Notes: generated from the sequence alone by a model not told the origin. A DNA stretch of 64,000 nt from Flavobacterium filum DSM 17961 (GCF_000425465.1 NZ_AUDM01000010.1:81551-145550); one strand, 5' to 3'. Shown: positions 8,210-18,353, counted from the first letter of the stretch. Translations and numbers: made by a program.

Positions 8210-10056
8210 TGGATGAAAATTTAAAGAAAATATTTCCGTTTTTAAAACCCTACAAAACCAATGTGGTGTGGAATATTGTATTCAATATATTGTATGCCTT
8301 ATTCAGCACTCTCTCTTTTATAGCACTTATTCCCATGTTGGATGTGTTGTTTAAAGATGCCGAAAAGATTGAAACCAAACCGGTTTACACGTCAATATGG
8401 AAAATTGGTGATTTCGGAAAAGACTACTTGTATTTTTACATCACCAAACTTTCCGAAGAAAACGGCCCACAATATGCTTTGTTATTGGTAGTGACCATCA
8501 TCATTATTACCTTTTTATTAAAAAACCTATTCAATTACCTGGCTTTAAATCATTTATTGTTGTTGAAAAATGGCGTTTTGAAAGACATTCGAAACAAAAT
8601 GTTTGATAAAATCATTGATTTACCGGTTTCTTACTATTCCGAAAAGCGAAAAGGTGATGTGATGGCTCGCATGTTAAACGATGTAAATGAGGTAAAAAAC
8701 TCCTTTTTCTCCATTTTAGAATTGGTAGTAAAAGAACCTATGACTATCATTTTCACTATTGGAGCAATGTTAGCAATTAGTTTTAAACTGACTTTATTTG
8801 TTTTTATTTTTATTCCAATTTCCGGATTTATCATTTCTAAAATTGGAAAAAGCTTAAAAGCCAAATCTAAAAAAGCACAAGATGAAAACGGTTATTTAAT
8901 TTCAATTGTAGAAGAAACCTTGGGTGGTTTAAAAGTGGTTAAAAGTTATAATGCAGAAAATACGTTTACCAAAAAATTCAACGATTCTATTTTCAGATTG
9001 TATCGATTAACCAATAGTATTGGTAGAAAAAACAACCTTTCTTCACCTATGAGTGAATTTTTAGGAATTGTAGTCATCGCTATTTTGCTTTGGTATGGAG
9101 GAAATATGGTTTTGGTAGAAAAATTTGCAAATGGCTCTCCTTTATTGGAAGGCTCTAAATTTTTAGCCTATATGGGATTGGCCTATAATATTCTCACACC
9201 GGCCAAAGCCATTTCAAAAGCATCCTACCAAGTAAAGACGGGATTGGCTGCAGCCGAAAGAGTTTTTGATGTTTTAGAAGTGAAAAATGAAATTGTGGAT
9301 AAAGAAAATGCTCTATACAAAAAAGAGTTTAAAACATCTATTTCCATTCAAAATATCAACTTTAGCTATGAAGAAGATGCCGTTTTGAAAAACTTTTCAT
9401 TAGAAATACCAAAAGGAAAAACGGTAGCTTTAGTTGGTCAATCCGGTAGTGGTAAAAGTACGATTGCCAATTTATTAACGCGTTTTTACGATGTAAACAA
9501 AGGAAGTATCCAAATTGATGGTGTGGATATCAAAGATATTTCCATGAACTCGTTGCGACATTTGATGGGATTGGTTACACAGGATTCGATTTTGTTTAAT
9601 GATACCATTAAAAATAATATTCTGATAGGAAAACAAAACGCAACCGATGATGAAATCATTGAAGCGTTGAAAATTGCCAATGCGTATGAATTTGTAAAAG
9701 ATTTACCAAACGGAATTAATACGAATATTGGAGATGCCGGAGGTAAACTTTCAGGCGGTCAAAAACAACGCCTTTCAATAGCTCGTGCTGTTTTGAAAAA
9801 TCCACCCATTATGATTTTGGATGAAGCCACTTCTGCTTTGGATACCGAAAGTGAAAAATTAGTACAAGTAGCTTTGGAAAACATGATGCAAAACAGAACT
9901 TCTATTGTAATTGCTCACCGCCTTTCTACCATTCAAAAAGCCGACGTAATTGTAGTCATGCAAAAAGGAGAAATTGTAGAACAAGGTACACATGACGAAT
10001 TATTGGCTAAAAATGGGATGTATGCCAAATTGGTAATGATGCAGTCGTTTGAGTAG
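8209..10056 (+). CDS. MsbA-like ABC exporter, fused permease and ATPase
   Basis: The 615 residues hold a six-helix type 1 exporter domain (about 15-340) and one ATPase domain. Walker A is GQSGSGKST near 410, the signature is LSGGQKQR near 515, Walker B is IMILDEATS near 534, and the switch His is in AHRLST near 568. It should work as a homodimer in the inner membrane. Lipid A core or another lipid is the likely cargo, but substrate choice cannot be read from sequence. There is a large loop after helix one (residues 55-95). It is translationally coupled to the mutase gene. Confidence 0.93.
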   Translation: MDENLKKIFPFLKPYKTNVVWNIVFNILYALFSTLSFIALIPMLDVLFKDAEKIETKPVYTSIWKIGDFGKDYLYFYITKLSEENGPQYALLLVVTIIIITFLLKNLFNYLALNHLLLLKNGVLKDIRNKMFDKIIDLPVSYYSEKRKGDVMARMLNDVNEVKNSFFSILELVVKEPMTIIFTIGAMLAISFKLTLFVFIFIPISGFIISKIGKSLKAKSKKAQDENGYLISIVEETLGGLKVVKSYNAENTFTKKFNDSIFRLYRLTNSIGRKNNLSSPMSEFLGIVVIAILLWYGGNMVLVEKFANGSPLLEGSKFLAYMGLAYNILTPAKAISKASYQVKTGLAAAERVFDVLEVKNEIVDKENALYKKEFKTSISIQNINFSYEEDAVLKNFSLEIPKGKTVALVGQSGSGKSTIANLLTRFYDVNKGSIQIDGVDIKDISMNSLRHLMGLVTQDSILFNDTIKNNILIGKQNATDDEIIEALKIANAYEFVKDLPNGINTNIGDAGGKLSGGQKQRLSIARAVLKNPPIMILDEATSALDTESEKLVQVALENMMQNRTSIVIAHRLSTIQKADVIVVMQKGEIVEQGTHDELLAKNGMYAKLVMMQSFE

Positions 10057-10067
10057 GTTATAGGTGA

Positions 10068-10097
10068 ATGGTAATGGGTAATGGGTAATGGGTAATT
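10068..10097. repeat. Heptamer tandem repeat, unit GGTAATG
   Basis: About four copies of a 7-base unit (GTAATGG register) lie in the 84-base gap between the ABC exporter and the DUF2971 gene. The last copy carries an extra T. No coding frame is involved, so it is more likely a slippage product or a small dispersed repeat than a phase switch. Confidence 0.8.
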
Positions 10098-10140
10098 GGA
10101 AAACTCTAAATCTGAAAATCGAATAATTTAAGAATCAAAA

Positions 10141-10842
10141 ATGTACATACACAATCCAAACATTATTCTTCCGGATGACCCAAACACCATCGTTTGGAAA
10201 TATTTGGATTTGTCTAAATTTTTGGATTTGTTGTTGTCTAAAAAATTATTCATGTCGCGGTCCGACAAATTTGAAGACCAATACGAAGGAACGTTTAGCG
10301 AACCCACTTATGAAGAAATTCGAAAAATAGCTGAAAACAATCCGAAGTTTTTGGATTATTACAAATCGCATCGCGAAAAAATTGTCATAAGCAGTTGGCA
10401 CATTAACGAATACGAATCGTTTGCCATGTGGCAAATTTTCACCAAAAACAACGAAGGATTAGCCATTCAATCCACCGTAAAAAGATTACAAGAAGCCTTA
10501 AAACCGGAAAGAAATACGGAACAATACATTGGCGAAGTCAATTATATCGACTACAAAAAAGAACACATCCCATTTGATGATACATTTTTCCCTTTTCTAT
10601 TTAAGCGGAAAAGTTTTCAATACGAAAGAGAAATTCGCATCATTACGGATGTTACGTCCAACAACATTTCCATTAATGATGGTTTAAAAATTGAGGTCGA
10701 TATTCATCAATTAATAGAACGAATTTACATTCATCCCAAATCTGAGAATTGGTATAAAAATTTAGTTATTCAGTTGATGGAACAACTCGGGTTTAATTTT
10801 ACAATCGAAAAATCCGATTTGGAAAGTGATATTTTGATTTAA
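10141..10842 (+). CDS. DUF2971 domain protein
   Basis: The 233-residue cytoplasmic protein matches DUF2971 throughout. Conserved parts include WKYLDLSKFLDLLLSKKLFM, SDKFEDQYEGTF, the SSWHINEYESFAMWQIF segment and the YEREIRII motif near residue 160. The biochemical role of the family is unknown; its members are patchily distributed and often sit in variable regions. Here it stands alone after a heptamer repeat. Its stop overlaps the stop of the convergent lipoprotein gene by four bases, which leaves no room for a terminator. Confidence 0.85.
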   Translation: MYIHNPNIILPDDPNTIVWKYLDLSKFLDLLLSKKLFMSRSDKFEDQYEGTFSEPTYEEIRKIAENNPKFLDYYKSHREKIVISSWHINEYESFAMWQIFTKNNEGLAIQSTVKRLQEALKPERNTEQYIGEVNYIDYKKEHIPFDDTFFPFLFKRKSFQYEREIRIITDVTSNNISINDGLKIEVDIHQLIERIYIHPKSENWYKNLVIQLMEQLGFNFTIEKSDLESDILI

Positions 10843-11561
10843 TTAAACGGTTTGTATTCGTTTACTTTCCATTCTTTATCTAATAAATCTACAAAGAAAT
10901 AGAACACCGCATCGTCTTTGTCAAAATCACCGTTTTTATTGGAATCTTGAATGGTTCTAAAATAAAGTCGGTTTTTAAGCTCAAGTACATTCCAATCGAT
11001 AAGTTCCTGATAATCCGGAGTTAATTTGGTGAAATTTTCACCGGATGACAAACTTAAAAACAATGCTTTAATATCATTTTGGTCTAATTTGCTATCGCGA
11101 TTGGTATCCATATCTGCAACAGTGTACACCATAATTTGCTTTTTACTTTTTTCGGCAAAAGTAGTAAGATAGGTAGCTGATTGAATGATCATTTGTTTAT
11201 CCGTCAATGGTTTTGTAGAAGAAGAATCAATATGTTGAAAATATAGATTATCCAAGTATCCGGTAATTTCATATCGATTATAATTGGAAACCGCATAACT
11301 AACTCTACTTGTGCTCGAAGAACCATAACTTGCTTTTGATTTAACATCATATACACGCAACTCGCCTACTGGATGAATGATATAAGAAGTCCCATCCATA
11401 AAAACAGGTAAATCAGCAACTCTTATTTGGGTTGTATCTTTTTTAGTGATGGCTTCTTTTGTTGCCTCTTCATAGATTACTTTAGGCTGATCTACTTCTT
11501 CTTTACAACTAAAGAAAACAAGCATCAAAGCGAGAAACAAATGATTGAAATTAATTTTCAT
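10839..11561 (-). CDS. Lipoprotein with EF-hand-like calcium loops
   Basis: The 240-residue product has a lipobox (VFFSC, Cys19). Near residues 150-165 lies a calcium-binding loop DMDTNRDSKLDQNDI, and near 212-225 a second loop DSNKNGDFDKDDA. Both follow the Dx[DN]xDG-type pattern of EF-hands or dockerin repeats. The start is 43 bases downstream of the TonB receptor gene on the same strand, so it may be the surface lipoprotein partner of that receptor. I do not recognise the rest of the fold. Confidence 0.68.
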   Translation of the reverse strand: MKINFNHLFLALMLVFFSCKEEVDQPKVIYEEATKEAITKKDTTQIRVADLPVFMDGTSYIIHPVGELRVYDVKSKASYGSSSTSRVSYAVSNYNRYEITGYLDNLYFQHIDSSSTKPLTDKQMIIQSATYLTTFAEKSKKQIMVYTVADMDTNRDSKLDQNDIKALFLSLSSGENFTKLTPDYQELIDWNVLELKNRLYFRTIQDSNKNGDFDKDDAVFYFFVDLLDKEWKVNEYKPFN

Positions 11562-11604
11562 TGTTTTTATACTGATTTATTCAAAGGTATAAAATTTATT
11601 GCAA

Positions 11605-14070
11605 TTATAATTTAGCCGTTAACTTTAAATTGAAAACCCGAGTGGTCATATAATTCGGAACGCCATACTGTGTTTTTGTATAAACATCTCTAACCCATGT
11701 ATTAGTAATGGCATTTTGATTGTTGAACATATTAAAAATCTCAACACCAAAAGATAAATCTTTAAAACGTTTAAGCCAATGTCCGTCTGGTCGAGTGGCA
11801 TTTTTCTCTGTTAAAACATACAAAAATCCAATATCCGCTCTTCTGTAATCTCTCAATCTGGATTGATATAAATAAGGATCAGCATAGGAAGGTGAACCTC
11901 CTGGTAAACCGGTATTATAAACCAAATTCAAATACATTTTCATGCTTGGAATATTGGGCACATAATCTTGAAAAAGTACTCCAAATTTAAGTCGCTGATC
12001 AGTTGGTCGTGGAATAAATCCTTTGTTTTGATAATTCTCTTCCGTTTTCATGTAGCCAAAACTAAACCAAGATTCGGTTCCGGGAACAAACTCACCGTTC
12101 AATCGCATGTCTAAACCATATACGTACGCTTCTGCTTCATTATCCGCGATATATCGAATTCTCACATTATCTAACGTATATGTATTTACATCCGTTAAAC
12201 TTTTATAATATAATTCACTAATTAATTTAAACGGTCGATTCCACATTTTAAAACTATAATCATTTCCTAAAACAATATGAGTCGATTGTTGAGCTTTTAC
12301 ATTCGGACGTACTTGACCGTCAAAACCTCTGAGTTCACGATAAAAAGGAGGTTGATGATACAATCCACCGGAAATTCTGAACACCATATCTTTTTGCCAC
12401 AAAGGTTTAATGGAAAATTGAGCTCTTGGACTAAAAACCATTTGACTTTTTCCATCAACATTATCACCTGAAACTTGCCATTGGTGCATTCGCACACCTG
12501 CATTATACCATACTTCACTTGTACCTATATATGATTTTCTACTCCATTGAGCATATCCGGAAAAACGATCGATGGTATTAAAATTAGTCGCTCGAACACT
12601 TTGAAATGGAACTAACGGTCCGGTATAAGGATTGTAAGGTTGATCATTTACAGGAAATTCACGAGGCGGATTTAAAGAAAAACCGGCAGAATCAATTACT
12701 TCCCACTCTACTATTCGATCACGAATATCTTCTCTTGTATATTTTAATCCCCATTCAACAGTATTTTCTTTTACTTTATGAAAACCTTTAATTTCAGCAT
12801 TCACAATTAGAGCATCTAAATCATTTCGACCATGGTTCAATTGTGTTCCGATTCCGCGATTAAATTTTACATCACCAAATGTATCCGAACCAATGTTTCC
12901 ATCTACTTCACCTAAAAAATAAGCCGCAAAAATATCAAAGTATTCCTGTTCTTGCGTATGATAAACAGAACTGATAAACTTGAACGTATTGTTTTCATTA
13001 TAATCAAAAGAAGCTTTGAATGCACCAAATAACGTTTGATATCTATCTTTTTCCTGTCCGTCATAAAAAATTTGTAAGGCAATTGGTTCGTCAATGGTTC
13101 CAAAATTGGTTTGACGAGTCAACGGTTCAAAATTGTATTTATTTTGAGACGCATTTCCTAAAAATCCAAATTGCCATTTTTTGTTGGGTGTAAACGTAAG
13201 ATAGGTTTGCACATCCATAAAAGTTGGGCGGAAATTACTACTCGTTTCCTGACTATTTACTAACAAACTGTTATCTCGGTAACGAATACCGGTTACGTTA
13301 GCCCATTTTTGATTTTTACTTACACCTTCAAGCGTTAAACTTCCACCCAAGAAACTCGCCTCAAAAGCAGCAGCATATCGCGTTGGAATCCGATACGTAA
13401 TGTCTAATACAGAAGACATTTTATCCCCGTATTTTGCTTGAAAACCACCGGCAGAAAAATCAACATTCTGCACCATATCTGTATTAGTGAAGCTTAACCC
13501 TTCTTGCTGACCCGAGCGAATTAAAAACGGACGATAAATTTCAATTTCATTCACATAAACCAAATTTTCATCAAAATTACCACCACGAACAGAATATTGG
13601 GTACTCAATTCATTATTGGAATTTACTCCGGGTAGTAATTTCAAAATATTTTCAACACCGGCATTCGTTCCGGGAATTTTACGAATAACAGCCGGTTCAA
13701 TAGTTGTAATACCTTCTACTCTTTTTCTATTTCCGGCAGTCACGATTACTTCCCCTAATAATTCTTCCGAATCGCTCATTTGAAAATTATGCTCATAATC
13801 CTCATTTGGTTTTAATTCAATTTTTAAAGTGGCTGTTTTTAACGTAACATGTGAAAAAACAAGTGTAATTTTTTGGTTAGCTGGAATAGTTAATACGTAA
13901 AAACCATTGTTATTGGTGGTTGTTCCTTTATCTTGATAGTTGATATTTACTCCTTCAACCGGATTATTATTTTTATCTAAAATAATTCCTTTTATACGGG
14001 CAGTTTGGGCATTTGCAAAAAAAACGAGGCAAAAAAACACCCAAGTAAAAAAATGTGACTTTGTTTTCAA
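11605..14070 (-). CDS. TonB-dependent receptor with N-terminal CarboxypepD_reg-like domain
   Basis: The 821-residue protein has a signal peptide (about 1-21, ending ANAQ), a carboxypeptidase-regulatory-like domain at about 22-105, and a plug at about 120-225 (PGVNSNNELSTQYSVRGGNFDENLVYVNE). A long outer-membrane barrel follows to the C-terminus, which ends in NLKLTAKL. It should import a bulky nutrient with energy from TonB. No SusD-like partner is adjacent. Its neighbours are an M23 peptidase gene nine bases upstream and the calcium-loop lipoprotein gene downstream, all on the minus strand and likely one operon. Confidence 0.92.
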   Translation of the reverse strand: MKTKSHFFTWVFFCLVFFANAQTARIKGIILDKNNNPVEGVNINYQDKGTTTNNNGFYVLTIPANQKITLVFSHVTLKTATLKIELKPNEDYEHNFQMSDSEELLGEVIVTAGNRKRVEGITTIEPAVIRKIPGTNAGVENILKLLPGVNSNNELSTQYSVRGGNFDENLVYVNEIEIYRPFLIRSGQQEGLSFTNTDMVQNVDFSAGGFQAKYGDKMSSVLDITYRIPTRYAAAFEASFLGGSLTLEGVSKNQKWANVTGIRYRDNSLLVNSQETSSNFRPTFMDVQTYLTFTPNKKWQFGFLGNASQNKYNFEPLTRQTNFGTIDEPIALQIFYDGQEKDRYQTLFGAFKASFDYNENNTFKFISSVYHTQEQEYFDIFAAYFLGEVDGNIGSDTFGDVKFNRGIGTQLNHGRNDLDALIVNAEIKGFHKVKENTVEWGLKYTREDIRDRIVEWEVIDSAGFSLNPPREFPVNDQPYNPYTGPLVPFQSVRATNFNTIDRFSGYAQWSRKSYIGTSEVWYNAGVRMHQWQVSGDNVDGKSQMVFSPRAQFSIKPLWQKDMVFRISGGLYHQPPFYRELRGFDGQVRPNVKAQQSTHIVLGNDYSFKMWNRPFKLISELYYKSLTDVNTYTLDNVRIRYIADNEAEAYVYGLDMRLNGEFVPGTESWFSFGYMKTEENYQNKGFIPRPTDQRLKFGVLFQDYVPNIPSMKMYLNLVYNTGLPGGSPSYADPYLYQSRLRDYRRADIGFLYVLTEKNATRPDGHWLKRFKDLSFGVEIFNMFNNQNAITNTWVRDVYTKTQYGVPNYMTTRVFNLKLTAKL

Positions 14071-14079
14071 AAGAAATAA

Positions 14080-15780
14080 TTAAGGTTTTTGACTTCTATA
14101 AAAATGTGTTTCAAATATAGTAGAATTTCCAACATTATCGACTACTTCTATTTTTAAATCATTTTTACCCTCTATAACGACATTATCTGAAAAATCGTGT
14201 GTAATTAAATTGGTTTTAAAATCATAATCCAATAAAATCCATTTTCCATTTAAAAATCCATTATACGTTTTTATTCCGGAAAGATCATCAGTAATGCTTA
14301 ATTGAATGGTGTTTTGCTTACTTAACCACTTACCTTCTTCAAAATTAATAAGTTTGATTAAAGGAGCTTTCGAGTCTTCCAAAAGTTGATATTGTCCTAA
14401 ATTTTTTACCCAAGCAGTAAATGTGTTTCCTTTTATTTTAGTAGAATGATAACTTTTTTTTGCTCCGCTTACTGAAGCAATAAAATATTTTTCCCGTTTT
14501 ATTTCGGGAATGGTATCATTTTGAAATGCAATTGAAAAATTAGCATGAACCGGAATGGTTTCATCATGTAGTTTTAAAATTCCTTTAGTCACATCAATGT
14601 TTAAAAAAGTATCTTGATAAAATACATTCTCCGGAAAATAAATGGATACATTTTCCTTTGTGAAATAATGTTCCCGCTCAGATTTAATTTTAAATTCTGT
14701 TTTGGCCATCGGTTTTACAATTTTTGCTGCTGAATTGGCAAATTGAATTGGCACTACTACTTTTGATTTATTTCCATGAAAATCAATTATTTCAACGTTA
14801 AAAACATGTGACAAATTATTTTCTACTTGGATGATTCCATTCCCGTTTGGTGCAGAAATTATACTAAGCGGATATTTTTTATGATAAAAAAGTTGTTGCA
14901 CCCTTTGATTTAATTTTTTGTAACGAGTGTAATCGATATAGGCATTTACATAACGTGTTTCATCAAATCCAAAAGTGGAGAAATCTACTGAAAATGCATT
15001 TTTTCCATCCAAAACGGATGTAATTTTAAACACACCATTTTTACCATAATTATTATCCGATTGATCATAAGTGTTGATTCCAAAACCAATTGCTCCTTTA
15101 GCCAAAACTTTTGAGGCCAAATAGGTTCCGTCTTTTTGAAGTGAAAGTGGCAATGAAATCGGGAGTTGTGATTGATTTACCACCGCATCAACGCTTAATG
15201 GATAAACAATTATCTCATTGATTACAGGTGCTTTGGTATCTTTTATGAAAGCATCATATCCAAAATAGAATGGGTTTATAATTTTTTCTGTTGCTGTATT
15301 GCGAATTTCAAAATGAAGATGCGGACCACCCGAACCGCCACTATTGCCGGATAAAGCAATAACTTCTCCTTTTTTGACCGGTAGTTCATTTGGCTTAGGA
15401 AAAACATCTATTTCAAATTGTTGTAATTGATAATGCTGTTGCTTAATATACAATTGAATATTTCCTGATGCTCTTTGCAAGTGACCGTAAACACTAGTGT
15501 AACCATTTGCATGTGTGATATAAATTGCTTTACCATAACCAAAAGTGGAAATTTTAATTCTGGAAACATAACCATCCGCAATGGCATAAACATTCAGTCC
15601 TTCTTTTTGTTGAGTACGAAAGTCTAAACCGGAATGAAAATGATTGGAACGCAATTCACCAAACGAACCGGACAACGATAATGGAATGTCAAGTGGAGAA
15701 ATAAAATCAGTTGTAGGAAATTGAGTTTGAGAAAAAAACAACTGATTGACGAATAACAAAATGAATAAATAGTACTTCAT
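14080..15780 (-). CDS. Secreted M23 family metallopeptidase
   Basis: The 566-residue protein has a signal peptide and a LytM/M23 domain at about residues 35-175. The zinc-site motifs are HFHSGLDF (His/Asp, near 48-53) and GGPHLHFE (His-x-His, near 152-156). About 390 further residues with beta-rich character follow. M23 enzymes cut peptidoglycan cross-bridges or other glycine-rich peptides. The long C-terminal part is probably a binding or anchoring module, but I cannot name it. It is the first gene of a minus-strand group with the TonB receptor. Confidence 0.9.
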   Translation of the reverse strand: MKYYLFILLFVNQLFFSQTQFPTTDFISPLDIPLSLSGSFGELRSNHFHSGLDFRTQQKEGLNVYAIADGYVSRIKISTFGYGKAIYITHANGYTSVYGHLQRASGNIQLYIKQQHYQLQQFEIDVFPKPNELPVKKGEVIALSGNSGGSGGPHLHFEIRNTATEKIINPFYFGYDAFIKDTKAPVINEIIVYPLSVDAVVNQSQLPISLPLSLQKDGTYLASKVLAKGAIGFGINTYDQSDNNYGKNGVFKITSVLDGKNAFSVDFSTFGFDETRYVNAYIDYTRYKKLNQRVQQLFYHKKYPLSIISAPNGNGIIQVENNLSHVFNVEIIDFHGNKSKVVVPIQFANSAAKIVKPMAKTEFKIKSEREHYFTKENVSIYFPENVFYQDTFLNIDVTKGILKLHDETIPVHANFSIAFQNDTIPEIKREKYFIASVSGAKKSYHSTKIKGNTFTAWVKNLGQYQLLEDSKAPLIKLINFEEGKWLSKQNTIQLSITDDLSGIKTYNGFLNGKWILLDYDFKTNLITHDFSDNVVIEGKNDLKIEVVDNVGNSTIFETHFYRSQKP

Positions 15781-15902
15781 GGCATATAATTTTTGCTAAT
15801 TTAAAAAATGATTAACAAAAAACAAACCAAAAAATGCAATTTTAGTAGAATTCAACCAATTGACAAATCATTTCTGAAAATTGATAAAATTTATTTTTTT
15901 TA

Positions 15903-15934
15903 TTTGCGTTAATGAAATAGGAATACTAACTTTG
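15903..15934 (+). promoter_or_regulatory. Bacteroidota-type promoter of the zapA operon
   Basis: A -33 box TTTG at 15903-15906 and a -7 box TAACTTTG at 15927-15934 are separated by 20 bases. This is a full match to the primary-sigma consensus of Bacteroidota. The first start codon is 28 bases downstream. Confidence 0.85.
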
Positions 15935-15961
15935 TAATTCGTGTAATGAAATTAGATTATC

Positions 15962-16252
15962 ATGAGTGAAATGATAGAAATGGTTGATTCTCTTGAAAGT
16001 AAACTCTCCAAATTAATTGAAAAATCAAGGAGTTTGGAGTTACAGATACAAGATTTAAAGAATGAACTACAACAATCTATCGAAATCAGACAAAATCAAG
16101 CAACAGAAATTGAACACTTGAATAAAAAGTTTGAAACACTCAAAATTGCTAATTCATTATTAGGCAGTGACGAAAACAAAAGAGATACGAAGCTAAAAAT
16201 AAATTCATTAATTCGTGAGATTGATTACTGTATTGCACAGTTATCTGACTAA
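15962..16252 (+). CDS. Small coiled-coil protein upstream of zapA
   Basis: The 96-residue protein is almost wholly a predicted coiled coil, with heptad-like leucines and isoleucines from residue 8 to 75 and no cysteine or membrane segment. It sits six bases upstream of zapA behind the same promoter. The position and shape suggest a partner in division-ring assembly, comparable to ZapB in other bacteria. That is inference from context; sequence alone gives no family. Confidence 0.65.
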   Translation: MSEMIEMVDSLESKLSKLIEKSRSLELQIQDLKNELQQSIEIRQNQATEIEHLNKKFETLKIANSLLGSDENKRDTKLKINSLIREIDYCIAQLSD

Positions 16253-16258
16253 TACAGC

Positions 16259-16552
16259 ATGAACGAAAAGCTTAAAATTAAACTATCAATTGCAGATCGA
16301 GTTTATCCGTTGACGGTTGACCCGACTCAAGAAGAAGGACTCAGAAGTGCTTCCAAAAAAATTGATGCCATGATTAAGCAATTTGAACAAAATTATGCTG
16401 TGAGAGACAAACAAGATGTATTAGCCATGTGTGCTTTGCAATTTGCCTCACAATTAGAACAAAAATTAATAGACAAATCTGAAGATTACAACGAATCATT
16501 AGAAAAGTTAAAAAAATTAAATGAAAAATTAGCTGACTATTTAGAAAAATAA
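16259..16552 (+). CDS. zapA: Cell division protein ZapA
   Basis: The 97-residue protein has the ZapA layout. An N-terminal beta-strand head (KLKIKLSIADRVYPLTVDPTQEEGLRSASKKID) is followed by a long helix rich in KL and E repeats. ZapA binds FtsZ and bundles its filaments at mid-cell. It follows a coiled-coil gene and is followed by 6S RNA and rny, an order that is conserved in flavobacteria. Confidence 0.9.
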   Translation: MNEKLKIKLSIADRVYPLTVDPTQEEGLRSASKKIDAMIKQFEQNYAVRDKQDVLAMCALQFASQLEQKLIDKSEDYNESLEKLKKLNEKLADYLEK

Positions 16553-16581
16553 ATACGTTCTTACTCATTAATTAAGATACT

Positions 16582-16743
16582 GCCTACATTAGTTTCTATT
16601 TGATAAACTCAACACTAACAATTTAGAATGAGCAAATCGTCATTACTAAAGCATGCCCATCTTGTAGTGGGATCCTTGAACAGTGAGTTAGCTCAAAACT
16701 TGTCATAACGAGTTTATGCAATCACCTAATGTAGGCTTTTTTT
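16582..16743 (+). ncRNA. ssrS: 6S RNA (6S-Flavo type)
   Basis: The gap between zapA and rny holds a long rod-like RNA. The closing stem is GCCTACATTAG (16582-16592) with CTAATGTAGGC (16726-16736), followed directly by seven T. A second helix pairs TAAACTC (16604-16610) with GAGTTTA (16710-16716). The inner arm contains CCCA/TGGG near 16650-16670. The size of about 160 bases, the open central region and the location after zapA all fit 6S RNA, which binds the housekeeping RNA polymerase and mimics an open promoter. Identity was judged by structure and synteny, not by a covariance search. Confidence 0.85.
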
Positions 16744-16764
16744 ATATATAAACCTAAACAAACA

Positions 16765-18330
16765 ATGGACAGTACATTACTATTAATTATCGCCGGAATT
16801 GTTGGAGTTGCTGTGGGTTTTGCAATCGCAAAAGTCATCGAAAAAAGCAATGTTTCCAACTTGATTAAAAATGCAAAAAAAGAAGCGGCATCTATTTTAA
16901 AAGATGCTAAAGTGGAAGCTGAAAATATTAAGAAAGATAAACTTTTACAAGCAAAAGAAAAATTTCTGGAATTAAAATCTGAACACGAAAAAGAGATTTT
17001 AGCCAAAGACAAAAAAATTGCAGAAGTTGAAAAAAGAACACGTGACAAAGAATCTCAAGTTTCTAATGAATTAGCCAGAGCAAAAAAATCAGCTGATGAT
17101 TTTGACGTAAAAATTGCAGATTACAACAATCGTTTAGAAGTGTTGGACAAAAAGCAGATTGAGCTTGAAAAACTACACAAAAGCCAAGTAGATCAATTGG
17201 AAGTTATTTCCGGATTATCGGCAGAAGAGGCAAAAGAACAATTGGTGGAAAGCCTAAAAGCCGAAGCCAAAACAAAAGCAATGGCTCACATTCAAGACAC
17301 GCTTGAAGAAGCTAAATTAACCGCTCAACAAGAAGCTAAAAAAGTTATTATCAACACCATTCAACGTGTTGGAACAGAAGAAGCCGTTGAAAATTGTGTT
17401 TCTGTTTTCAACATTGAATCGGATGATGTAAAAGGTAGAATTATTGGTCGTGAAGGTAGAAATATCCGTGCGTTAGAAGCGGCTACCGGCGTTGAGATCA
17501 TTGTTGATGATACTCCGGAAGCGATTATACTCTCTTGTTTTGACCCCGTTAGAAGAGAAATCGCTCGTCTAGCTTTACATAAATTGGTAACTGACGGACG
17601 TATTCACCCGGCTAGAATTGAAGAAGTGGTAGCAAAAACCACAAAACAAATTGATGATGAGATTATTGAAGTAGGTAAACGAACCGTTATCGATTTAGGA
17701 ATCCACGGTTTACATCCGGAACTAATTAAAATTGTAGGAAGAATGAAATACCGTTCTTCGTACGGACAAAATTTATTGCAACACTCACGTGAAGTAGCCA
17801 AATTATGTGGAATCATGGCAGCTGAATTAGGCTTAAATGTAAAATTAGCTAAACGTGCCGGACTTTTACACGATATTGGAAAAGTGCCGGATACAGAAAG
17901 TGAATTACCTCACGCTATTTTAGGTATGCAGTGGGCAGAAAAATATGGTGAAAAAGAAGAAGTATGCAACGCAATAGGTGCTCACCACGATGAAATCGAA
18001 ATGAAATATTTGATTTCGCCAATTATTCAAGTATGTGATGCAATTTCTGGTGCAAGACCGGGAGCAAGACGTCAAGTGTTAGATTCATACATCCAACGTT
18101 TGAAAGATTTAGAAGCGATTGCATTTGGATTTAATGGTGTGAAAAGTGCTTATGCTATTCAAGCCGGACGTGAATTACGTGTAATTGTAGAAAGTGAAAA
18201 AGTTTCCGACGAACAAGCTTCAAAACTATCTTTTGAAGTTTCTCAGAAAATTCAAACGGAGATGACGTATCCAGGACAAGTAAAGATTACAGTTATTCGT
18301 GAAACAAGAGCTGTAAATATTGCAAAATAA
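16765..18330 (+). CDS. rny: Ribonuclease Y
   Basis: The 521-residue protein has one N-terminal membrane helix (about 5-25) and a long charged coiled coil (about 30-200). A KH domain with [15 protein letters not shown] follows near 223, then an HD phosphodiesterase domain with [10 protein letters not shown] near 366 and further His/Asp residues ([19 protein letters not shown]). This is the full RNase Y architecture: a membrane-bound endoribonuclease that starts mRNA decay. The family is usually 510-525 residues, so it is complete. Confidence 0.97.
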   Translation: MDSTLLLIIAGIVGVAVGFAIAKVIEKSNVSNLIKNAKKEAASILKDAKVEAENIKKDKLLQAKEKFLELKSEHEKEILAKDKKIAEVEKRTRDKESQVSNELARAKKSADDFDVKIADYNNRLEVLDKKQIELEKLHKSQVDQLEVISGLSAEEAKEQLVESLKAEAKTKAMAHIQDTLEEAKLTAQQEAKKVIINTIQRVGTEEAVENCVSVFNIESDDVKGRIIGREGRNIRALEAATGVEIIVDDTPEAIILSCFDPVRREIARLALHKLVTDGRIHPARIEEVVAKTTKQIDDEIIEVGKRTVIDLGIHGLHPELIKIVGRMKYRSSYGQNLLQHSREVAKLCGIMAAELGLNVKLAKRAGLLHDIGKVPDTESELPHAILGMQWAEKYGEKEEVCNAIGAHHDEIEMKYLISPIIQVCDAISGARPGARRQVLDSYIQRLKDLEAIAFGFNGVKSAYAIQAGRELRVIVESEKVSDEQASKLSFEVSQKIQTEMTYPGQVKITVIRETRAVNIAK

Positions 18331-18353
18331 ATCAATAAAAAATAAATGAAAAG

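Noticed and set aside
16722..17048. Open frame of 108 codons on the minus strand over the start of rny
   Set aside because: It is the complement of the low-complexity coiled-coil part of rny and has no start context or homology pattern.
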